From: Burkholderiaceae bacterium
GTDB lineage: Bacteria; Pseudomonadota; Gammaproteobacteria; Burkholderiales; Burkholderiaceae_E
DNA: 64,000 nt
Direction: 5' to 3'
Assembly: GCA_027493945.1 (NCBI GenBank)
Contig: JAOSJU010000001.1
Coordinates: 620,001-684,000, forward strand
Shown: one piece after another, positions 43,576 through 52,647 of the stretch
Numbering within the stretch: the first letter of the stretch is position 1
Layout: every line of letters begins with the position of its first letter
Position numbers and translations under genes: made by a program
The notes under the pieces: generated by a model
What the model was told of the DNA's origin: nothing
The model's database searches: none
Seen by the model: the letters and a program-made list of their open reading frames with translations, nothing else

Positions 43576-45427
43576 ATGCGCGCGAAGGCTTCGTTTCCCC
43601 GGATGGCAGCCGCGCTGGCGCTCGCGCTCGCCCGGGTCGCGGCAGGCGCCGCCGCGACGCTCGTCGCAAGCCCTTGCGCGCGTGCCGAAGCCTCGCGACC
43701 GGCGCAACCGGAAGCCGCCAGCGGCTATCGCGAACGCGACCATGCGCAGGCGCGCCGCTTCATGGCCGTGACCGCACATCCGCTTGCGACGCATGCCGCG
43801 TTCGACGTGCTCGCCGCGGGAGGCAGCGCGGTCGACGCCGCGATCGCCGCGCAGATGGTGCTGACGCTGGTCGAGCCGCAATCCTCGGGCATCGGCGGCG
43901 GCGGCTTCCTGCTGCACTACGATGCGCGCGAACGCTCGGTGCGCGCCTACGACGGCCGCGAGACCGCGCCCGCGGCGGCCGGCGCGAACCTGTTCGCCGG
44001 CGGCGACGGCACCCCGCTGGCCTTCTTCGAAGCGGCGGTGGGCGGACGCTCCGTCGGCGTGCCGGGCTTGGTGCGCATGCTCGAACTCGCGCACGCGCGC
44101 CACGGCAAGCTGCCGTGGGCCCGGCTGTTCGACCCCACGATCCGCCCCGGCTCGCGAGGGCTTCGAGATCGGGCCGCGACTGCACCGGCTGCTCGCGCGC
44201 GACCTCTGGCTGCGCGACGATCCGCAGGCCGCGGCGCTCTACTACGACGCGCAGGGCCGCGCCCGGCCGGTCGGCCACCGGCTGCGCAATCCGGCGCTCG
44301 CCGACACGCTGGCGCGCATCGCGGCCGGCGGCAGCCTCGCGCTGCACGCGGGCCCGGTGGCGCGCGACATCGTGAATGCGGTGCGCGCGCATCCGCGCAA
44401 CCCGGGTTCGCTCGGCGAACGCGACCTCGCCTTCTACCGCGCGCTCGAGCGCACGCCGCTGTGCACCGCGCACCGCCGCTACCGGATCTGCGGCATGCCG
44501 CCGCCGTCGTCGGGCGCCATCGCGATCGCGCAGATGCTCGCGTACTGGCGCGCCGCGCCGCCCGGAACGCGACTGCTCGCGCCCGACGGCCGTCTCGACG
44601 TGGATGGCGCGCACCGCTTCACCGAAGCCGCACGGCTCGCCTTCGCCGATCGCGACCGCTACGTCGCCGACACCGATTTCGTCGCACTGCCCGGACAGCG
44701 CCGCGGCGACCCGGTGGCCGCACGGCCCGGCACGCTGCTCGACCCCGCGTACCTCGCCGAGCGCGCCTCGCTGATCGGTGCGCGCTCGATGGTGCGGGCG
44801 TCGCCCGGCGCACCGGCTGGCGCCGACGGCGACGCCGCGAGCGGCTGGAGCCCCGAGCTGGCCGCCACCACGCACCTGTCGATCGTCGACGCGCGCGGCA
44901 ACGCGGTGTCGATGACCAGCTCGATCGAAAACGCATTCGGCTCTCGCGTGCTGGTGCGCGGCTTCCTGCTGAACAACCAGCTGACCGACTTTTCGTTCGC
45001 GCCCACGCGCGACGGCAGGCCAGTCGCCAACCGGGTGCAGCCCGGCAAGCGGCCGCGCAGCTCGATGTCGCCGACGATCGTGCTCGACCGCGCCACCGGC
45101 GCGCTGGTGCTGGCGATCGGCTCGCCCGGCGGCCCGTCGATCGTCTCCTACGTCGCGCGGGTGCTGGTCGAGGTGCTCGACGACGGCATCGGGCTGCAGC
45201 GCGCGGTATCGTCTCCGAACCTGGGCAGCCGCAACGGCCCGACGGAGCTGGAGCGCGGCCGGGTCGAACCTGCGCTCGGCGCCGCGCTGGCCGCGCGCGG
45301 CCATCCGGTGGAGTATGTGGACATGACCAGCGGCCTGCACGGCATCGCGCGCCGCTGCGGCGAGCGCGGCTGCTGGCTCGAGGGCGGCGTCGATCCGCGG
45401 CGCGAAGGACTCGCGCTCGGCCACTGA
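43576..45427 (+). CDS. ggt: Gamma-glutamyltransferase, with a +1 frame break near 44147
   Basis: A 616-residue periplasmic, self-processing enzyme that hydrolyses or transfers the gamma-glutamyl group of glutathione. A signal segment (about 10-37) is followed by MAVTAHPLATHAAFDVLAAGG and SSGIGGGGFLLHYD. The frame breaks at DPTIRP; removing one C in CGCCCCGG gives AREGFEIGPRL. The small subunit starts at the catalytic Thr of LAATTHLSIVD, and SSMSPTIV and GSPGGP follow. Probably a sequence error; otherwise the enzyme is complete. Confidence 0.9.
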
Positions 45428-45446
45428 GAACCATGGAGACACGAAC

Positions 45447-45731
45447 ATGGACAGACGAGCCCTGCGCGGCGGCCGCCTGAAGGCGGCCGGCTACGACGCA
45501 CGCGAGCAGCGCCTCGAAATCGACCTCGTCGACGGCGAGCGGCGCGTCTACCAAGCGGTCCCGCCCGAGGTCTGGCGGCGGCTTCTCGCCGCGCCCAATC
45601 CGGCCTCGTTCTACGCCGACCGGATCGAGGAGGAATACGCGGTGACGCGCGCCCGCGCCGACGGCCGCGACGACGCACGCTCGAAGCTCGATTCGCTGTT
45701 CGGCCCGGGCCCCGGCAAAGGCGACGCTTGA
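45447..45731 (+). CDS. KTSC-domain small protein coupled to earP
   Basis: A 94-residue protein. Residues 12-65 (AAGYDAREQRLEIDLVDG, VYQAVPPEVW, PASFYADRIEEEYAV) resemble the KTSC domain, a short domain found alone or at the C-terminus of some lysyl-tRNA synthetases and suggested to bind RNA. The central YxY is only partly kept (VYQ). A charged tail follows. Its TGA overlaps the TTG start of earP, so the two are translationally coupled. Function unknown; a link to EF-P modification or translation is only an inference. Confidence 0.7.
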   Translation: MDRRALRGGRLKAAGYDAREQRLEIDLVDGERRVYQAVPPEVWRRLLAAPNPASFYADRIEEEYAVTRARADGRDDARSKLDSLFGPGPGKGDA

Positions 45732-46816
45732 GCCTCGCCGCGCGCATCCTGTGCCGCATCGTCGACAACTTCGGCGACGCCGGCGTGGCCTGGCGGCTGG
45801 CACGCCAGTTGTCGGGCGAATTCGGCTGGCAGGTCACGCTGACGATCGACCGCCCCGACCTGCTCGCCCGCTTCGGTGCCGAGTCGCGCGGGGCGGTGCG
45901 GATCGAAACCTGGCCCGGCGACGATCGTGCGCGCCGCGCCGACGACGTGCTGATCGGCGCCTTCGGCGTCGAGCCGCCGCCGCCGCTGCGCGCGAGGCTC
46001 GCCGGCGCAGCGCGCCGGCCGCTATGGATCAACCTCGAACACCTGAGTGCCGAGAGCTGGATCGAAGGCTGCCACGGGCTGGCGTCGGTCCGCCCCGCCG
46101 ACGGCGCGGTCGAGCACTTCTTCTATCCCGGGTTCACCGCCGCCAGCGGCGGGCTGCTACGCGAACGCTCGCTCGCCGCGCGCCGCGACGCCTTCGCGGG
46201 CTCGCCGGCGCAGCGCGAGTTCCTGCGGCGGCTCGGCATCGCGCCCGAACCCGGCGAGCAGCTGGTGACGCTGTTCTGCTATCCCGACGCCCCCCTCGCC
46301 GAATGGTTCGACGCGCTGGCCGCGGGCGCCCGGGCCCACCGGGTGCTGGTGCCGCAGGGCACCGCGGAGGACGCGCTTGCGGCCTTCTTCGGCGCGCCGT
46401 CGCAGATCGGGAAGCCGTTGCGCCGCGGCGCGCTGCAGGTGCAGCGCGTCCCGTTCCTGTGGCACGACGACTACGACCGGCTGCTGTGGAGCGCCGACCT
46501 GAACTTCGTGCGCGGTGAAGACTCCCGGATCCGGGCCCACTGGGCGGCGCGTCCCTTCGTCTGGCAACCGTACGTGCAGGCCGGGCAGGCGCATCACGTG
46601 AAGCTGCAGGCGTTTCTCGACCGCTTCGCGGCCGGCCCCGCGGTCGATGCGATGATGCGCGCCTGGAGCGGCGCCGGTGCGATCGAGCCGGCGTGGGCCG
46701 CGTTCGATGCCGCGCTGCCCGGGCTCGACCCGGCCTACCGTGCCTGGTCGGCGAGCCTGGCCGAGCAGACCGACCTGGCGACACGACTGGTCGAATTCTG
46801 CGCCGACCGGCTATAA
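45728..46816 (+). CDS. earP: EF-P arginine 32 rhamnosyltransferase
   Basis: A 362-residue inverting glycosyltransferase (GT104) that moves rhamnose from dTDP-rhamnose to Arg32 of EF-P. The catalytic region is CRIVDNFGDAGVAWRLARQL at the N-terminus, and C-terminal donor-site motifs include FVRGEDSRIRAHWAARPFVWQPY. The start is TTG at 45728. It sits directly upstream of efp, the diagnostic pairing. The gene ends CTA-TAA, and this end forms the -10 box of efp. Confidence 0.96.
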   Translation: MSLAARILCRIVDNFGDAGVAWRLARQLSGEFGWQVTLTIDRPDLLARFGAESRGAVRIETWPGDDRARRADDVLIGAFGVEPPPPLRARLAGAARRPLWINLEHLSAESWIEGCHGLASVRPADGAVEHFFYPGFTAASGGLLRERSLAARRDAFAGSPAQREFLRRLGIAPEPGEQLVTLFCYPDAPLAEWFDALAAGARAHRVLVPQGTAEDALAAFFGAPSQIGKPLRRGALQVQRVPFLWHDDYDRLLWSADLNFVRGEDSRIRAHWAARPFVWQPYVQAGQAHHVKLQAFLDRFAAGPAVDAMMRAWSGAGAIEPAWAAFDAALPGLDPAYRAWSASLAEQTDLATRLVEFCADRL

Positions 46817-46817
46817 T
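46812..46817 (+). promoter_or_regulatory. -10 box of efp built on the earP stop codon
   Basis: A perfect TATAAT that includes the earP TAA, 39 bases before the efp ATG. No good -35 is seen. Confidence 0.5.
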
Positions 46818-46855
46818 TGAAGGTTAACCGCAACATTTACCGTGTAGTACGCCCC

Positions 46856-47419
46856 ATGAAAATCGCCCAGGAACTGCGCACTGGAAACGTCGTCATGATC
46901 GGCAAGGACCCAATGGTGGTCCAGAAGGCCGAGTTCAACAAATCCGGCCGCAACGCTTCGGTCGTGAAGATGAAGCTGAAGAACCTTCTGAACGGCTCGG
47001 CCACCGAGTCGGTCTACCGTGCCGACGAGAAATTCGAGCTGCTGGTGCTCGACAAGAAGGACGTCACCTTCTCGTACTTCGCCGACCCGATGTACGTCTT
47101 CGTCGATGCCGACTACAACCAGTACGAGATCGAGCGCGAGAGCATGGGCGACGTGCTCAACTACATCGACGACGGCATGCCCTGCCAGGTCACCTTCTAC
47201 GAAGGCCGGGCGATCGCGGTGGAGATGGGCAACAGCGTCGTGCGCGAAGTCGAGTACACCGAGCCGGCGGTCAAGGGCGACACCTCGGGCAAGGTGATGA
47301 AGCCGGCCCGGATCAAGCCCACCGGCTTCGAGATCCCGGTGCCCGCGTTCGTCGAGATCGGCGATCGCATCGAGATCGACACGCGCACCGGCGAGTACCG
47401 CAGCCGCGTGAAAGCCTGA
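46856..47419 (+). CDS. efp: Elongation factor P (Arg32 type)
   Basis: A 187-residue factor that relieves ribosome stalling at polyproline. The modification loop reads NKSGRNAS with Arg at position 32, the residue rhamnosylated by EarP, which fits the neighbour gene. Three beta-barrel domains follow; the C-terminus [19 protein letters not shown] is canonical. ATG 46856 ([12 protein letters not shown]) is chosen over an in-frame ATG 39 bases upstream that lies within the promoter. Confidence 0.98.
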   Translation: MKIAQELRTGNVVMIGKDPMVVQKAEFNKSGRNASVVKMKLKNLLNGSATESVYRADEKFELLVLDKKDVTFSYFADPMYVFVDADYNQYEIERESMGDVLNYIDDGMPCQVTFYEGRAIAVEMGNSVVREVEYTEPAVKGDTSGKVMKPARIKPTGFEIPVPAFVEIGDRIEIDTRTGEYRSRVKA

Positions 47420-47436
47420 AAGACCCGGGCGCCCCT

Positions 47437-48267
47437 TCAGGCGAAACTGTATTCGCCGCCGGCGCTGCGCCGCTGCGCCAGCTTCTTCAGGTGGCGCTGC
47501 ACCGTGTCGCGCAGCGACTGCATCGAGACCGGCTTCACCAGGTAGCTGTTGCAGCCGGCGAGCGCGCCCCGCGCCAGGTCGAACGGCGAGGAGCGGCTCG
47601 TGAGGATCACCACCGGCATGCCGCGCAGCGCGCGGTTGCGCTTGATCGTCCGCGTCAGCCGGTAGCCGTCCATGTCGGGCATCACCACGTCGGCCAGCAC
47701 CAGTTCGTAGCGGCGCATCGCCAGCACCTCGAGCGCCTCGCGGGCGCTGGCCACTGCCTCGCTGTCCAGCCCGATCTGGTGCAGCGCCAGCGAGAGCTGG
47801 CGGCGCACCGTCGGGCTGTCGTCGACGATCAGCGCCCGCGGGCGACGGCGCTCGCCGTGATCGGAAACCATCAGTCCGGTCGCCACGGCCTGCGCCAGTT
47901 CGGCGTCGCGACGCCGCTGCACCAGCGCATCGACCACGCGGTTCAGCGCGAACAGCACCTGGGCCACGAAATTGCCCTGCAGCAGGTCGTCGACCGGACG
48001 CTGCGGATCGGCGCGCCGTCCCACCCGCAGCACCGCTTCGTCCTCCAGCAGGCGGCGCAGCGTGCTCGCCACTTCCGGACCACCGATCACCGTCATGTCG
48101 ACCAGCGCGATGTCGAACTCGCCCGGCCCGCGGGTGGGCGAAAGCGAATAGCGGTAGCGGTTGTGCCGCGCGTGGCGCAGCACGATCTCGAGCAGCCGCT
48201 GGAGCTTCGTCGCAAGGCCGAATACGGCCACGCGGAACTCGGGTCTGGTGTCGGATGTCTTGGCCAT
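47437..48267 (-). CDS. Response regulator with degenerate N-terminal and intact C-terminal receiver domains
   Basis: A protein of about 276 residues. The C-terminal receiver (about 145-265) has RALIVDDSPT (acidic pair), LVLADVVMPDMDG (phospho-Asp), VILTSRS and YLVKPVS (Lys). The N-terminal ~120 residues look like a receiver that lost the phospho-site (FRVAVFGLATKLQRLLE...FDIALVDM). There is no output domain, so it may act by protein contact, for example in chemotaxis- or pilus-type signalling. ATG 48267 has GGAGAA 7 bases upstream; ATG 48294 is an alternative. It is convergent with efp. Confidence 0.75.
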   Translation of the reverse strand: MAKTSDTRPEFRVAVFGLATKLQRLLEIVLRHARHNRYRYSLSPTRGPGEFDIALVDMTVIGGPEVASTLRRLLEDEAVLRVGRRADPQRPVDDLLQGNFVAQVLFALNRVVDALVQRRRDAELAQAVATGLMVSDHGERRRPRALIVDDSPTVRRQLSLALHQIGLDSEAVASAREALEVLAMRRYELVLADVVMPDMDGYRLTRTIKRNRALRGMPVVILTSRSSPFDLARGALAGCNSYLVKPVSMQSLRDTVQRHLKKLAQRRSAGGEYSFA

Positions 48268-48344
48268 CTGGTTGTTCTCCTGCGGCACGCTCATCTCCCT
48301 GGCGCGATTCTACCCATCGCCCCCCTCCTCATGGCAAGCATTTC

Positions 48345-48373
48345 TGCATAAAAAAACTGTGTTGTGGCAGCAA
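48345..48373 (-). promoter_or_regulatory. Promoter of the response regulator gene
   Basis: On the minus strand TTGCTG (48373-48368), a 17-base spacer including an A/T run and TATGCA (48350-48345). It lies in an unusually AT-rich patch (about 48335-48395) for this genome. Confidence 0.5.
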
Positions 48374-48435
48374 CTTAGCTGCGATTGTTGATGTTGCATC
48401 GCAACCTGTTCACCGAACCGCACGCAGTCGATCGT

Positions 48436-48735
48436 TCACGCCGGCACCACCTGCAGCCCGTTGTCGGACGCGAAACCGGTGACGAAACGGTACGCGAGCG
48501 GCTCGAGTTCGTACAGGCGCGCATCGACGGTCACGCACTTCACGCCGTCGCGCCAGCCCGGCGTGACGTACGGCGACCAGGTCAGGTGCATGCCCGGCGC
48601 AGCGCCGCCGGGCCGGAAGCCGGCCATCACGCCGCACAGGCGCTCGGCCCAGTCGCTGGGGCGAAATGGCCGCCCTGCCGAGGTGAGACCGAGAATGACG
48701 AAAGACCCGGGGGATGCGGCGGCAATCATCGACAA
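48436..48735 (-). CDS. DUF3579 domain protein
   Basis: A 99-residue protein with FVILGLTSAGRPFRPSDWAERLCGVM, MHLTWSPYV, GVKCVTVDARLYELEPLAYRFV and NGLQVVP, a pattern I recognise as DUF3579, which in betaproteobacteria is typically next to argD/argF, as here (divergent, promoter between). Function unknown. Confidence 0.85.
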   Translation of the reverse strand: MSMIAAASPGSFVILGLTSAGRPFRPSDWAERLCGVMAGFRPGGAAPGMHLTWSPYVTPGWRDGVKCVTVDARLYELEPLAYRFVTGFASDNGLQVVPA

Positions 48736-48799
48736 CGGGCGGCGCCAACGTCGCGGCGCGCGAAGCCGCGATTATAGCGGTCGCGGTGCATCGCCACCG

Positions 48800-48828
48800 T
48801 TGGCCGCAGGGCCACTTTCCCCTACAAT
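48800..48828 (+). promoter_or_regulatory. Promoter of argD-argF
   Basis: TTGGCC (48800-48805), a 17-base spacer and TACAAT (48823-48828). It leaves a leader of about 105 bases before argD. Confidence 0.65.
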
Positions 48829-48940
48829 TCAACGAATTAGAACGGCGGTCCGCGGATGTTTCCCGGGGTGCGGGGCATGCACGCAGCCGCCGTTCGCGTT
48901 CTCCGCGCACTGCAGGCGCAATCCGACCAGGAACCCCCCG

Positions 48941-50141
48941 ATGCCCGCGACCCAGCCCCTGATGAACACCTATGCCCGGCAGCCGGTGGCCTTCAGCCAC
49001 GGCGACGGCGCGTGGCTCTACGACACCGAGGGCCGGCGCTATCTCGACTGCCTGGCGGGCATCGCGGTGAACACGCTCGGGCACAACCATCCGAAGCTGG
49101 TGGCGGCGCTGCGCGAGCAGGTGGCGCGCCTGATCCACAGTTCGAACCTGTTCGAGGTACCGCTGCAGACCGAACTGGGCGCCAGGCTGATCGAGCTGTC
49201 GGGCATGACCAACGTCTTCTTCTGCAATTCCGGCCTCGAAGCCAACGAGGCGGCCCTGAAGATCGCGCGCAAGTACGGCCACGAACGCGGCATCGCCCGG
49301 CCCGAGGTGGTCGTCTACGAGCGCGCGTTTCACGGCCGCTCGATCGCGACGCTGTCGGCCACCGGCAACGACAAGGTGCAGAAGGGTTTCGAGCCCCTCG
49401 TCGAAGGCTTCGTGCGCGTGCCGCTGAACGACGTCGCCGCGCTGGAGCGCGCCGCCGCCGAGCGGCCCGACGTCGTCGCGGTGTTCCTCGAAGCGATCCA
49501 GGGCGAAGGCGGCATCCAGCCCGCCCGAATCGAGTACCTGCAGGCGGTGCGCCGGCTGTGCGACAGCAAGGGCTGGCTGATGATGGTCGACGAAGTGCAG
49601 TGCGGCACGGGCCGCACCGGCAAGTGGTTCGCGCACCAGTGGGCGGGCGTCGTGCCCGACGTCATGCCGCTGGCCAAGGGCCTGGCCTCGGGGGTGCCGA
49701 TCGGCGCGGTCGTCGCGCGCGGCGCAGCCGCCGAGGTGTTCCAGCCCGGTAACCACGGCACCACTTTCGGTGGCAATCCGCTGGCAATGCGCGGCGGCCT
49801 GGTCACGATCGCGACGATGCAGGAGGAAGGCCTGATCGAGAACGCGGGGCGGATGGGCCAGCTGATCATGTCGGAGATCGGGCGCGAACTGGCCGGCACG
49901 CCCGGCTTCGTCGAAGTGCGCGGCCAGGGCCTGATGATCGGCGTGGAACTCGACCGGCCCTGCGGCGCGCTGGTCAGGCGCGCGCTCGACGCCGGGCTGG
50001 TGCTCAACGTCACCGCCGACCGGGTGATCCGGCTGCTGCCGCCCCTGATCTTCCGCACCGAGCACGCCGAGCAGCTGGTCGGCACGCTGGTCCCGCTGGT
50101 CCGCGGCTTCCTCCGGGAGGACCAGGCCGAGGGCCGCCTGA
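48941..50141 (+). CDS. argD: Acetylornithine aminotransferase, probable +1 frame error near 50132
   Basis: PLP enzyme of arginine synthesis (also succinyldiaminopimelate aminotransferase in many bacteria). It shows VFFCNSGLEANEAALK, AFHGRSIATLS, MMVDEVQCGTGRTG and the PLP lysine in PLAKGLASGVPIG; GTTFGGNPLAM follows. As printed the frame has no stop and runs into argF. Removing one G in GAGGGCC near 50132 gives an ending of ...EDQAEAA and TGA 50139-50141, a 399-residue protein of normal size. ATG 48941 has AGGA 8 bases upstream. Confidence 0.92.
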
Positions 50142-50155
50142 GCAGCGGGGATGCC

Positions 50156-51076
50156 ATGAACCAGAAGCACTTCCTGCAGTTCCGGGACTTCAGCGCCGAC
50201 GAAATCGGCTACCTGTTCGCGCGCGCCCGCGTGATCAAGGACCGCTTCAAGCGCTACGAGAAATACCATCCGCTGGTCGACCGTACGCTGGTCATGATCT
50301 TCGAGAAGGCCAGCACGCGCACGCGGCTGTCGTTCGAGGCGGGCATGCAGCAACTGGGCGGCGCGGCGATCTACCTGGCCACGCGCGATTCGCAACTCGG
50401 GCGCGGCGAGCCGGTGGAAGACGCCGCTCAGGTGATCTCGCGGATGTGCGACATCGTCATGATCCGCACCTTCGAGCAGGAGGTCGTCGAGCGCTTCGCC
50501 GCACACTCGCGGGTGCCGGTCATCAACGGCCTGACCAACGAGTACCACCCGTGCCAGATCCTGGCCGACATCTTCACCTTCATCGAGCACCGCGGCTCGA
50601 TTGCCGGCAAGACGGTGGCGTGGATCGGCGACTCCAACAACGTCTGCAACACCTGGCTGCAAGCCGCCGAAGTGCTCGGCTTCAACGTCCACGTCTCCAC
50701 GCCGCCGGGCTACGAGGTCGAGCCCGAGCGTGCCGGCCTGTTCGGCACCGATCACTTCGAGGAATTCGCCGACCCGATCGACGCCTGCCGCGGCGCCGAC
50801 CTGGTCACCACCGACGTCTGGACCAGCATGGGCTTCGAGGCCGAGAATGACGCGCGGCGCAAGGCCTTCGCCGACTGGTGCGTCGACGCCGACATGATGC
50901 GCGTGGCGCGGCCGGACGCGCTGTTCATGCATTGCCTGCCGGCGCACCGCGGAGAGGAGGTCGCCGCCGAAGTGATCGACGGCCCGCAATCGGTGGTCTG
51001 GGACGAGGCCGAGAACCGGCTGCACGCGCAGAAGGCGCTGATGGAGTACCTGCTGCTCGGGCGGCTCGAAACCTGA
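50156..51076 (+). CDS. argF: Ornithine carbamoyltransferase
   Basis: A 306-residue enzyme making citrulline from ornithine and carbamoyl phosphate. It has the carbamoyl-phosphate motif EKASTRTRLSFE, the NEYHPCQILADIFT site (HPCQ), and the C-terminal MHCLPAHRGEEV (HCLP). ATG 50156 (MNQKHFLQF) matches the family start. It is in the same frame as argD in the printed sequence. It is convergent with the GNAT gene. Confidence 0.97.
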   Translation: MNQKHFLQFRDFSADEIGYLFARARVIKDRFKRYEKYHPLVDRTLVMIFEKASTRTRLSFEAGMQQLGGAAIYLATRDSQLGRGEPVEDAAQVISRMCDIVMIRTFEQEVVERFAAHSRVPVINGLTNEYHPCQILADIFTFIEHRGSIAGKTVAWIGDSNNVCNTWLQAAEVLGFNVHVSTPPGYEVEPERAGLFGTDHFEEFADPIDACRGADLVTTDVWTSMGFEAENDARRKAFADWCVDADMMRVARPDALFMHCLPAHRGEEVAAEVIDGPQSVVWDEAENRLHAQKALMEYLLLGRLET

Positions 51077-51087
51077 GGGCGGGCCGG

Positions 51088-51810
51088 TCAGCCGGCATCG
51101 GCCAATTCGAGCTTCATGCCCAGGTGCGAGGCGACGAAGCCGAGACGCTCGTAGAACCGGTGCGCGTGCACCCGCGAGCGATCGGAGCCGAGCTGCACGA
51201 TCCGGCAACCGCGCGAGCGCGCCCGCGCGATCGCCCACTCGATCATCGTCCGCCCGGTTCCCCGGGAGCGCTCGCCCGCCGCGACCCTCACCGCCTCGAT
51301 CGTCGCGCGCCAGGCGCCCTGCCGCGACAGGCCCGGCGTGAAGTCGAGTTGCATCGTGCCGATCACCTGCGCGCCGCGGCAGGCCACCAGCAGCTCGCAA
51401 TTCGGGGCGCGCTCGATGGCTTCGAAGGCCGCGAGGTAGCCGCTCGCCAGCGGCGGCCCGGGGCGCTCGCGTCGCGCGCCCAGCATGTCGTCGGCCAGCA
51501 ACGCGACGATCGCGGGCAGGTCTTCGCGCAACGCGCGGCGGATCGCCGGCGTTGCCTCGCCGGCGCTCGTGCCGTTCGCCATGGGCCGTGTCGCCGATTC
51601 CGTCCGGGCCGGCGCCCCGTCGGCCCCGGTCCGGGCGGCGACGATCGCCGCGAGGTCCACGCGTTCGATCGCGCCGACCGCGGCCTCGAAGCGGCCTTCG
51701 GCGCACAGCCCCTGCATGCCCGCGTCCTCGTAGGCGTCGACCGCCGCGCTCGCGCAGGCGTCGCGCACCGCGGCCGCCAGCGCCGTCGTCGTCGCACTCA
51801 TCCCGGACAC
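51088..51810 (-). CDS. GNAT acetyltransferase with an N-terminal helical extension
   Basis: A 240-residue protein. Residues about 1-70 (VRDACASAAVDAYEDAGMQGLCAEGRFEAA) form an Ala/Glu-rich helical region with a GLCAEGRFE motif seen in small free-standing proteins. Residues about 90-235 are a GNAT domain: VRVAAGERSRGTGRTMI is the acetyl-CoA site (R/Q-x-x-G-x-G type) and HRFYERLGF the typical C-terminal motif. The substrate is unknown. Convergent with argF. Confidence 0.75.
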   Translation of the reverse strand: MSGMSATTTALAAAVRDACASAAVDAYEDAGMQGLCAEGRFEAAVGAIERVDLAAIVAARTGADGAPARTESATRPMANGTSAGEATPAIRRALREDLPAIVALLADDMLGARRERPGPPLASGYLAAFEAIERAPNCELLVACRGAQVIGTMQLDFTPGLSRQGAWRATIEAVRVAAGERSRGTGRTMIEWAIARARSRGCRIVQLGSDRSRVHAHRFYERLGFVASHLGMKLELADAG

Positions 51811-51915
51811 CTCATCGCGCCTCCCGCGCTTCGACCGTTCGTCGCCGATTCTATGGCGCAGCGGCGCGGGCGGCGCCGCACGCCGCGAGGCCGAAGGGGT
51901 CGAATCGTCTGACCG

Positions 51916-52641
51916 TCAGTCGCCGGTGGGCGAGATGTTGAACTCGCGCACCGAGTCGAGCGAGACCAGCGCGTCGGTGAGGCGGCGCAGATTGTCCATG
52001 CGGCTGGTGCGGATCACCATCCGGTACTCGAAGAAGTCGGCGGCGGCGTCGAGCCGGTAGTTCAGGTTCGCGACGGTGAAGCCCATCTGCGACAGCAGCT
52101 CGCGCATCGGCCCTTCCGGCAATGTCGCGGCGCGCCGGAAACGGATCGTGAAGTGCGCGTAGAACTGCGCCGGCATCCGCGTCTCGATCCAGCGGAACAC
52201 CGACAGCGTGCCCAGCGTCAGGACGGTGGCGACCAGCGCGGGAAAGTAGAAGCCGATGCCGATCAGCACGCCGATCGCCGCGGTGATCCAGATCGACGCG
52301 GCGGTCGTGAGCCCGCGCACCGTGGGCCCCTCCTTCATGATCGTGCCGGCGCCCAGGAAGCCGATGCCGGTCATGATGCCCTGCGCCATTCGCGTCGGGT
52401 CGAGCGCAACGCGCCCCTGGGTGAGCTCGGGAAACCAGCGGTTTTCGTAGATCGTGACCAGCATCAGCAGGCTGATCGACAGGCACACCAGCGCGTGCGT
52501 ACGGAAGCCTGCCGGCCTGCCGTGGTAGCTGCGCTCGATCCCGATCGCGCCGCCCACTGCCAGCGCGGCGAGCAGCCGCAGCGCCATGGTCAGGTACGCC
52601 GGGTCGGCGAGCCATCGGTCGATCAGTCCTGCGAGGCTCAT
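51916..52641 (-). CDS. MgtC/SapB family membrane protein
   Basis: A 241-residue protein with four to five hydrophobic helices in residues 15-155. The family motif region includes GGAIGIERSYHGRPAGFRTHALVC and GIGFLGAGTIMKEG. A C-terminal cytoplasmic ACT-like domain (about 160-241) follows. MgtC proteins help growth at low magnesium and can modulate ATP synthase; the role here is unknown. It lies 6 bases from the aldo/keto reductase gene. Confidence 0.88.
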   Translation of the reverse strand: MSLAGLIDRWLADPAYLTMALRLLAALAVGGAIGIERSYHGRPAGFRTHALVCLSISLLMLVTIYENRWFPELTQGRVALDPTRMAQGIMTGIGFLGAGTIMKEGPTVRGLTTAASIWITAAIGVLIGIGFYFPALVATVLTLGTLSVFRWIETRMPAQFYAHFTIRFRRAATLPEGPMRELLSQMGFTVANLNYRLDAAADFFEYRMVIRTSRMDNLRRLTDALVSLDSVREFNISPTGD

Positions 52642-52647
52642 GTCGAC

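Noticed and set aside
48856..48940. Possible leader peptide (MFPGVRGMHAAAVRVLRAL) upstream of argD
   Set aside because: It contains a few Arg codons but no run of them and no attenuator hairpins, and it continues as a long shadow frame into argD.
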